Part shown: one piece after another, positions 56,288 to 64,000 of the stretch
How positions within the stretch are numbered: position 1 is the first letter of the stretch
How the letters are laid out: the number at the start of each line of letters is the position of its first letter
Notes under the pieces: model-generated
Database searches by the model: none
Told to the model about the DNA's origin: nothing
The model's input: the letters and a program-made list of their open reading frames with translations, nothing else
Source of the DNA: Dichetophora obliterata
Lineage: Eukaryota; Arthropoda; Insecta; Diptera; Sciomyzidae
Assembly: GCA_963920525.1 (NCBI GenBank)
Contig: OY986438.1
Span: forward strand, 133,467,920-133,531,919
Reading direction: 5' to 3'
Length of the DNA stretch: 64,000 nt
Program-made: the position numbers and the translations under genes

Positions 56288-57951
56288 ATGTTACAAAATG
56301 CTTTTGATGACATACAATGTCTTATTTGTCATAAGACATTTAAAAAAACTAAGAAATATAATTTAAAAAAACATTTTAAAGATGTTCACAAAGACATGAA
56401 TTATTTGCAGGGGGAAGAAAAAGAAAAACAATTTAAACTTTATAAGAAAATTTTTATTAAAAAGTTGAAGGGATGGGTAAATCAATATAAAGAAAATGAT
56501 GAAGATATGGTGGAGCAGAATTTAAAAATGGGTTTATCTAACTTAATAAGTTTAGATATTGTAAAAAAGGGAAGGCCATTTTCAGATGGGCCATTTGTCA
56601 AAAATATATTGAGTAAAGTTTTTGCAAAACTTCATTATAAAACTAATTTTATTGGAAAATTACTTTTGTCCCGCAATAGTATAACCTGGCGTTCTCTTTA
56701 TGTGGGTGCTATTGTGGAATCGGCCTTAAGGGAAAAATTAAAAAAATTGCTAATTTTTTTCATTCTGTATTGATGAGAGCACCGATATTAATGACCTTTG
56801 TCAACTTGTTATCTGCATTCGATGCGTTGATTCGGATTATAATGTTTTCGAGTCAATATATTCTATTGAAACAATTTATGGCAATGTAACCGGCAAATTA
56901 TTGTTCGATGTCGTCAACGAAAAACTTCTTTCCGTTGTTGATTCTAACAAATTAGCCGGAGTTTGTACGGATGGTGCGAACACTATGACAGGCAAACGTG
57001 ATGGATTTGAAGGCCAGATGAAAAAAAAAATGAAATTGAGGTTTATACTTTGCATTATATAATACACCAGGCTGCTCTTGCTCCTAAATTTATATCCGAG
57101 CATCCGGTCATGAAGGCTACTGAAATTTGTGACATTTCTAAAAAATTCAAATGCTTCTCACCACGATCTATTAATGTTTACAGAGGTACGTTGGTTAAGC
57201 TGAGGTAACAGTATTAATAGATTGTTTGAGCTTAAAAATGAAATATTTTAATTTTTAGAAGCTGAAAATATCGAAATAACCGAAAAAGAATATTAAAAAG
57301 ATTATCAATTTATTTTAGACATGGCGTTTTTAACAGACATTTGTAACATTTTGAATGAGTTGAATTTGAAGCTGCAGGGAAAAGATAATAATATTTCTGA
57401 TATGCTTAAAACTCTTTCAGATTTTAAAACTCAGCTATTTTTACTTGCAGCTCAAATTGATTCTGAAGACTTTTCGGACTTTCCGAAAACTTCTGTTATT
57501 TACGACAAGGAGAAAATCTTGAAAAAGTTTGAACTTTTGGAAATATTAGAAACGCTTTTTAATAACTTTAATGACAGGATTAAGGATTTTGAAAATATTC
57601 AGCATTTACTGGATATTTTTCAAAACCCTTTTAAATGCAATATATTAAAGTACGAATTTCCAATCCAAACAGAACCTATTATACTTCGAAGTGAATTAGA
57701 TTTCCCGGATAATTTTATCAATATAGAATTCTGGAAAAATCTGGATGGTACAATATATCCTGAAATAAAGAAGATTTCATTGAAGTGTTTATCTTTATTT
57801 CCCTCAACGTATCTTTGCGAACAAATATTTTCAGATTTGAATAATATTTGCTCAAAAAAACGCAATAAGCTGAATTCTTCTAGTTTGAGAAATATACTTT
57901 TATTGCGTAACTGCAATAAGAGTATCAACATAGAAGATTCCAAGACATGGC
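56288..57951 (+). pseudogene. hAT transposase relic (GTF2IRD2-like group)
   Basis: The N-terminus has a BED/C2H2-like finger (CLICHKTFKKTKKYNLKKH, then FKDVHKD), followed by LISLDIVKKGRPFSDGPFV. After a frameshift near 56760 the catalytic part follows: FCIDESTDINDLCQLVICIR, GNVTGKLLFDVVNEKL and GVCTDGANTMTGKRDGF. A run of A at 57019-57028 causes another shift, after which IIHQAALAPKF continues. A gap follows at about 57183-57317, intron-like with TTTTAG near its end. The long frame from 57321 reads FLTDICNILNELNLKLQGK and a hATC dimerisation end (ISLKCLSLFPSTYLCEQIFS, then NKLNSSSLRNILLLRNCNKS). At least two frameshifts make it non-functional. The last residues of the open frame, after 57952, are encoded by the inserted MITE-1. 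Confidence 0.85.
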
Positions 57952-58130
57952 CAAGGCTCATTTATAAGGTTGAGGCACTTGAGAGCGAGCTCGGTCGAAC
58001 TGTCAGAATGGTTGAAAAGAAATGAAGAAAATTAGTGCTTATAACAAAGAAAAGCACAGTGACAGTTCGAGCAAAGGCGGCAAAAAGAGTGCATTTCTCT
58101 CAAGTGCCACATCCTTATAAATAAACCTTG
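57952..58130. mobile_element. MITE-1 copy inserted at the 3' end of the hAT transposase
   Basis: 179 bp from CAAGGCTCATTTATAAGGTT to ...CTTATAAATAAACCTTG, with inverted arms of 34 bp that differ at four positions. GACATGGC flanks it exactly (57944-57951 and 58131-58138). Orientation is opposite to the 40010 copy. Copy 2 of the host element at 60219 reads gacatggttacgccgaaaac without the MITE and so is an approximate empty site. Confidence 0.92.
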
Positions 58131-61100
58131 GACATGGCTAACGCCGAAAACAGAGTCTCTTCTCCATACTCACAGAGCAGCTTATCCAATTTGGTAATTT
58201 TTAATCTTTTTTATTTCTAATAAAACAAAACTTAGTTTCTCTTTTGAGCTTAAATTAAGCTCAACTCTCAAAATGTGTTTCAAAGGTGTTTCCTTTTATT
58301 TAATTTTAAGGGGAATTTAAAAAAAAAGGGATTTTTGTATTTAACATATCTAAAAAAAGGATAAATATTTGCATTGATTTTACAAGTGATTGCTGTAGTT
58401 TTGTTCGTTGAATGAAAGGAAAGGTATTTTTTTAAGATATATCAAAATATAGCCAGGATTTATCAACAGGGTCACCGCTATGGTTATGAAAGTGGTTTAA
58501 GAGATAAGTCAGTTATGTTCCTATACTATTGCAAAAGTGGACGTGGTATTTAATTTAATATGCTTAATTCTAATATATATTGATGCTAGAATAATAAAAT
58601 TTGGTAGAAAATAGGTAAAACATTCTCAAGGTGATTTGTGTTAAGTGAGCAGGGTTGTCTTAATGTCGTGATACATACTTACATTAAAAATTTGTTTATT
58701 AGTGTATAATGTAGTTTCGTTAATAAAATATGGTACATATGGGGCCTTAATATGTTCCAAGAACTCATATATTCTTCTAAAAAATATTTATGTATCTTGG
58801 CTTTTATAAAATAAATTAATTTCCGTAAAAAATAAAAGCAATTCAATTAAAATTAAAAAAAAATTAATAAAATTTTTAAGTTTCCCAACATTTTTTTTAA
58901 AAAATACATCAATGGTTAAAAAAAAAAATTACATTATAAAGTGAAAGCAGTACAGAAAAGAAGCTTCTTGTAGTTAAGAATTAGAAGGATTTTTGTAAAA
59001 AAAAACAGAGAGAAAGAAAGAGAGCATCTCAAAAGAAATACAATACAAAATTTGAATAAAAAATTAAGTTTATTTAATATTTACACTGTTATTCGTTGGT
59101 GCTTCAATTGGTTATACTGATATAAATGGTTGGTGATGACTTAAATACGGGATACATGTCCGTGATTTGATATTTACGAGATAACGTGAAAAATGCATCT
59201 ATGGGTATCTATTGTGAGAGTTAAAAGTAAAAACATAACTTTTATATTTATAGTTCATATAAAAAAATCTATAACCCCTAGGGGATCAAATATATGAGTT
59301 GTTCCTATTAATATTTTCCCTTTAACGCTTCTTTTGAACTCACCTATTCTCTATCTAAGTAGCACTGTTTATTATAGTTAATATCAAAAAATCGATGACC
59401 GTTAGGGGGTCTCATGTATGAGCTGGCCTTATTGTTTTTTCTTATTTAGCATTCCTTCTAAACACACCTACACTCTATCTGCCACCCATCTGGGGGTCCC
59501 CATACAAAAAACACAAAAAATATCATTGCTATTGTACACAATTTTTCGAGACGAGATGAAAAAAATTTTCGTAACGAGATACGAAAAATTTTTACCACTA
59601 TATCGAATAACCTTCACTTCAAAAAAGATATACGAAAACATATAACTCGTAACAGTAAAAACTGCCCTTTTTCATCATTATGCAACATTTCGTTTTTAGA
59701 ACAACTTGATTTGCTTGTTAAAATATTGCGGTGCTTTCTCTTCATTCACAGTAAAACAAACGGAAATGTTTGCTCGAGCAGACTCTGTTTCGTGGTTAAC
59801 ATAACTCCGTTTCAGCTTTAAAATACAAAGACGATCTTCATAGATGCACCCAAAAAAAAAAGCGGAGTAAATAAAGTCATATTCAGAGTCAATTTAACTC
59901 TTTTCGTGCATGGTATTTTGCCAAAGCTGTGAAAACTATATTTAACTCCGTTTATGTGTTCAATTTACTTCAAAAATTGGATTGGTTTGAAAAGTCGTAC
60001 TGACTCCGTTTTGAGTTGTTTTAAGGTTGAGAAGTTGAGAATTTTTAAATTTTGAGTTCACTCCAAAAAAAACTAGAATGAACTCATTTAAATGTAGCAT
60101 CAAGCTTTAAAAATAAACAAACTCACTCACAAAAGAGTCAAATAAAAAACCCGTAATTTCTTTTGTGTTTAATTATTTTTATTTATTTCTTATTTCAGTT
60201 ATACAAAGGAAAATAAAGACATGGTTACGCCGAAAACAAAATCTGTTCTCCATACTCACAGAGCAGCTTATCCACGATTTGGCAATTTTGAATCTCTATA
60301 ATTTCTTATAAAACAAAACTTTTTTTTACTTTTGAGCTTAAATTGCGCTCAACTCTCAAAATTTGTTTCAACGGTGTTTCATTTCTTTGGTTTTAAGGGG
60401 AATTTTTCAAAAAAGTGATTTTTTTATTTAACATATTTGAAAAAAGGGATAAATATTTGCATTGATTTTACAATTGATTGCTGCAGTTTTGTTCCTTGAA
60501 TGAGGGAAAAGATATTTTTTAAGGCATTTATCAAAATGTAGTAAGGATTAAACAACAGGGTAAACGCTGGCATTTAATTTAATATGCTTAATTCCGATAC
60601 ATATTGATGCTAGAGTAACTAAATTAAGTACAAAAATAGGTAGAATATACTCAAGGCGATTTGTGTTTAGTGAACAGGATTGCCTAAATGTCGTGATACA
60701 TACATTTAAAATTTGTTCATTAGTGTTCAATGTAATTTCGTTACTAAAATATGGTAATATGTGACTTTAGAATGTTCCAAAAACTCATAAATTCCTTAAA
60801 AAAAATATATGTATCTTATTAAAACAACAGTTGTATACCAAATTTAATAAAAATGTTCAGTTTCAAAAATTACAGTATAGTGTGTATACAGTCGAGAGGG
60901 GAACTTCTTAATATAAAGAATAAGATAGATTTTTGTAAAAAAAAAGACAGAATGGAAGAGATAGCACCTCAAACGAAATACAATGCAAAATTTTCATAAA
61001 AAATATTCTGTTTATTTAATATTTTCATGTCATTGGTTGGTGCTTCATTTAGTAATACTGGTCTTAATGGTTTGCGATGTATGCGGAATATGTCCGTGAT

Positions 61101-61504
61101 TTGATATTTACGAGATAACGCGAAAAAATTCATCTATGGGGATCTATTGTGGAAGTCCCCATACAAAAAAACGAAAAATAAAAAAATGGCTCTTATAACT
61201 CATATCAAAACATCTATAACCCCTAGGGGGATCAATATATGAGCTGGTTCCATTATTTTCCCCCCTTAATACTTCTTTTCAACTTCCCTTTTTTCTTTTA
61301 TGCCACCCTTCTGGGGATCCCGATACAAAAAACACAAAATGAAACAATGTTTATTATAATTAATATAAAAAAATCTATGACCGTTAGAGGGTCTAATGTC
61401 TGGTCCTACTGATTTTTACATTAAACATTTCTTCTAAGCACTCCATCTACCACCCTTCTGGAGGTCCCGATACAAAAAACACAAAAAATAGAAGAAATTG
61501 TTTA

Positions 61505-62033
61505 AAGGGTCTGCCAAATAACTTTTTTTTTTTTTTAAAAACGCATTGGTTGGTCAGTTGGCTTCAACTCCTGAATCAATTGGGCTTTGTATGGCGTCAT
61601 ACTAAGGTCTTTATGTAAAATTCCTTTCAATGATGTCTCCGAAATGTTCAATTGTTGAGAACAACGGTGAATTGATGTTGATGTCGCTTCACGCACACTT
61701 TCTGCCACAGCAGCAATATTCTCGGGTGTACGCACTGTTTTTGGCTTTTCACACTTTGGTTTATCGATGAGGATGCCAGTTTTTTTCACTTTATTCACAA
61801 GATAACGAACATACGGAGCTGACGGTGCTTCTCTTCTTCCAAAATCCATACGCAATTTTCGCTCACATTCTGCAACATTACCATGATTTTCAAAGTAATG
61901 TCGCAATATTTCCCAGCGTTGTATTTATATCAGCGGAAGGATAAAACTAATTATCTGTCAAATCAGACACGAGCTAAGTGTTACCATTCAATAAGCACTA
62001 GTTGAAAAAAAAAAACGTTAGATGGCGGACCCG
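61505..62033 (-). mobile_element. DD41D mariner-like element, deletion copy 2
   Basis: The left end AAGGGTCTGCCAAATAACTT and right end (reverse complement CGGGTCCGCCATCTAACG) with adjoining T-runs are flanked by TA (61503-61504 and 62034-62035). The 529-bp body keeps the leader and the N-terminal half of the transposase and lacks the catalytic half, the complement of the copy at 1-906. It lies within hAT copy 2. Confidence 0.85.
61535..61906 (-). pseudogene. DD41D mariner transposase, N-terminal DNA-binding half
   Basis: 123 codons on the minus strand. MRHYFENHGNVAECERKLRM is the first helix-turn-helix of the mariner paired-like domain, SAPYVRYLVNKVKKTGIL follows, and a second helix-turn-helix contains STSIHRCSQQLNISETSL and GILHKDLSMTPYKAQLIQEL. 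The frame ends QPMRF just before the terminal T-run, where the family normally continues to the DDE/D core. It is open and intact as far as it goes. If expressed it would be a DNA-binding fragment able to occupy element ends, which is inference. Confidence 0.85.
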
Positions 62034-62767
62034 TATTGTAGTTCATATCAAAAAATCGATAACCCCTAGGGAGGTCAAAGGTATGAGCTGGCCCTATTGT
62101 TTTTTTTATTTAACATTTCTTCTAAACACACATACACTCTATCTGCCGCCCTTCTAGGGGACCCCATACAAAAAAATATCATTGCTTGTGTACACAATTT
62201 TTCGTGACGAGATTAAAAAAACTTTTGTGACGAGTCTCGAAAAATTTTACCCTCTATATTAAATAACCGCATAAGAAGTTTCACTTCGATAAAGATATAC
62301 GAAAACATAAAACTCGCAATGGTAATAACGGCCCTTTTTTATCATTATGCAACATTTAATTCTTACAGCACACTTGATTTGTTTGTTGAAATATTTGAGT
62401 ACTTTCTCTTCATTCAAAGTGAAACAAACAAACGGAAATATTTGCTCGAGCAGTCTCTGTTTCGTGCTAAACATAACTCCGTTTCAGCTTTAAAATACAA
62501 AGACGTTCTTCATAGATGGTTGCAATAAGTTTTAATGGAGTTAAAAGGACAAATGTTCGGAGAAGAAGCAGAGTTAATTTGAACTGCTTTTAATTTACTC
62601 CAAGCATTGAAAATGAGTTGTATCAAGCAAAAAAAGTTTTATATTAACAAAAAAAAAATATTGATGCAATTTATTTTGCGTTTTACGGCGAAAAAACGTT
62701 AACTTCTCAAAAAATCTTTTGACTCATGAAAAAACTTGGATTAACTCCGCACATTTTTTTCGGTGTG

Positions 62768-62908
62768 GATGCGATAATTTTTAATGGAGTTAAAAGGACA
62801 AATGTTCGGAGAAGATGCAGAGTTCATTTGAAACTGCTTTAAATATACTTCAAGCTTTGAAAATGAGTTGCATCAAGCAAAAAAGTTTTATATTAACAAA
62901 AATAAAAA
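62768..62908 (+). repeat. Partial duplicate of the hAT-like 3' end
   Basis: gcgataatttttaatggagt, aaggacaaatgttcggagaag and aaatgagttgcatcaagc repeat 62523-62660 directly. It forms the junction between the hAT terminus and the LINE reverse transcriptase. Confidence 0.7.
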
Positions 62909-63528
62909 TAGAAAAAATAAAGGAAATACCAGTTTCCAAAAAGCCCAATCCTAGCCAAACAGACTTTAGGCCCGTTACGATCATACCCTTCTTTTCTAAA
63001 ATTTTTAATAAATAAGCTGTACTACCACTCTTTTATTGATAGCATAAAAGCTACGAAAAGCTATAGACGAATAAAAGTTTTAATTTTTAACATTTTTCGA
63101 CTTTTCGAAGGCCTTTCACACTGTCAATCACCTGACTCTGCACACAAAAATTAAACAAAACTTTACGTTTTCTCTGAAATCGTGCAATCCCGTTTATTCT
63201 TACTTAACTGAAAGGCACCAGTGCGTGAAAGCAATTAATAGGTCTTCTGCATTTCTTCCAGTTCATAATGGCGTTCCACAAGGTTCAATTCTAGGTTAAA
63301 TTCTTTTTACCCTGTACGTCAACGACTTGCCTGTGTTTGTAAAAAAATTTTCGCTCCATATGTATGCTGATGACGTCCAACTTATACTAAGTAGCCCTCT
63401 GAACAATATTGAGAATGTAGCATAAATGTTAAATGATGACCTCATATCAATTCACAATTGGCCTTAAAAAAATAGTATGTGTCTGAATTCTCTCAAATCA
63501 AAAGTATTAGTTATTTATAAAAAAACAC
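62909..63528 (+). pseudogene. LINE reverse transcriptase domain (continuation of the 54.2-kb LINE)
   Basis: Frames shift, but the block order is that of a LINE reverse transcriptase: EIPVSKKPNPSQTDFRPVTI, KAFHTVNH (where the first catalytic Asp lies just before, in the FDFSKAF-like stretch), NGVPQGSILG, LFTLYVNDLPVFVKK, the active-site box MYADDVQLIL at about 63361-63390, and DDLISIHNWP. Several TAA codons and a stop after GSILG interrupt it. These blocks are the direct sequel of the KFVKLILPF end at 55.7 kb in the same orientation, so the two pieces are most simply one element split by about 7.2 kb of inserted DNA. It stops at 63528, where an inverted hAT-like end begins. Confidence 0.8.
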
Positions 63529-64000
63529 CACACCGAAAAAAAATTAGCGGAGTTAACCCAAGCTTTTTCGTGAGTCAAAAGAGTTTTTGAGAAGTTAAAA
63601 ACGTTTTGTCGCCGTAAAACGCAAAATGAATTGCATCAATATTTTTTTTGTTACTATAAAACTTTTTTGCTTGATAGAATTCATTTTCAAAGCTTGGAGT
63701 AAATTAAAAGCAGTTTAAAATTAACTCTGCATCTTCTCCAAACATTTGTCCTATTAACTCCATTAAAACTTATTGCAACCATCTATGAAGAACGTCTTTG
63801 TATTTTAAAGCTGAAACGGAGTTATGTTTAGCACGAAACAGAGTCTGCTCGAGCAAATATTTCCGTTTGTTCGTTTTACTATGAATGAAGAGAAAGAACT
63901 CAAATATTTTAACAAGCAAATCAAGTGTGCTGTAAGAATTAAATGTTGCATAATGATAAAAAAGGGCTGTTTTTATTATTAGGAGTTATATGTTTTCGTA
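63529..64000 (-). mobile_element. hAT-like element copy 3, inverted, runs off the window
   Basis: Begins CACACCGAAAAAAAATTAGC, the same terminus as at 62767 but in opposite orientation, and mirrors 62290-62767 to the window end (for example tctatgaagaacgtctttgt, ctgctcgagcaaatatttcc). Some interior segments differ by small indels. Confidence 0.75.

Larger units (their letters stand above)
55703..59846 (+). mobile_element. hAT-like element copy 1 (carries transposase relic)
   Basis: Starts CACTCAAAAAACAGAGTAAA inside the LINE. The 5' segment (55703-56090, with gcatggtattttgccaaagt and gaagtcgtactgactc) is repeated at 59847-60218. After the transposase relic comes a block of about 1.7 kb (58140-59846) that is repeated directly at 60219-62518. 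The last 240 bp of the 3' end present in copy 2 are missing here because copy 2 starts at that point. Short internal repeats built on cctaggggatcaaatatatg/ccgttagggggtctcatgta lie at 59270 and 59390. Confidence 0.65.
59847..62767 (+). mobile_element. hAT-like element copy 2 (internally deleted)
   Basis: Begins CACCCAAAAAAAAAAGCGGA and ends with a segment whose reverse complement is CACACCGAAAAAAATGTGCG, an inverted terminal pair. It joins the 5' segment (to about 60218) directly to the 3' block, so the transposase region is deleted. The 3' block matches 58140-59846 over about 1.5 kb and then adds about 240 bp to the terminus. It holds the mariner at 61505-62033. No coding capacity. Confidence 0.65.

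Noticed and set aside
57620..57961. 113-codon minus frame
   Set aside because: Antisense shadow of the hATC dimerisation domain.

Overview
This window reads as non-coding, strongly AT-rich DNA from a fly, probably a higher dipteran (tephritid or muscoid type). The evidence is a DD41D mariner of the kind first described from Ceratitis rosa, a GGTTAG-rich interspersed repeat with the wording common in muscoid and tephritid genomes, and CAA/CAG-rich stretches typical of fly 5' untranslated exons. I find no intact host protein gene. Almost every long reading frame is a transposon relic or chance. Three stretches (about 3998-4326, 17806-18128 and 35780-35898) look like non-coding 5' exons ending in plus-strand splice donors, so the window may be the promoter/first-intron territory of a large plus-strand gene outside it. 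That is inference.

Layout. 1-906: deletion copy of a DD41D mariner with the catalytic half of its transposase. 1.4-4.3 kb: small inverted-repeat elements, a 177-bp tandem repeat, an old SINE and a possible 5' exon. 4.9-9.2 kb: a composite bounded by CCCAGCAAA inverted termini, holding a foldback with two 526-bp arms, minisatellites and a second inverted-repeat element that carries a broken piece of an Arg/Gly-rich protein gene. 9.4-26.9 kb: AT-rich DNA studded with MITEs (pogo-like, PIF-like and large foldbacks). 29.0-29.9 kb: a piggyBac-type element with TTAA ends. 30.3-32.2 kb: a young SINE and a pile-up of hAT-type MITEs. 32.5-34.2 and 48.9-50.4 kb: Helentron/DINE-1-like repeats.

37.2-38.9 kb: a hAT element with an exact 8-bp target duplication. 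39.9-41 kb: a duplicated LTR-like block that preserves a paralogous empty site for a MITE. 41.2-42.8 kb: a decayed LINE on the minus strand. 45.4-50.5 kb: a second hAT relic and a MITE inside a larger inverted-repeat frame. 52.2-53.4 kb: another CCCAGC-ended element with a 24-bp tandem repeat. 54.2-64 kb: a plus-strand LINE split by a SINE and then by about 7 kb of hAT-type DNA (two head-to-tail copies, a nested MITE and a second DD41D mariner), with the LINE reverse transcriptase resuming near 62.9 kb and broken again by an inverted third copy.

The elements do not form a working pathway. The window is best read as layered insertions whose order can often be deduced from target duplications and empty sites. 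I did not find a convincing undescribed cellular system. The most distinctive objects are the perfect foldback, the captured gene piece, the MITE target re-use and the internal empty sites.
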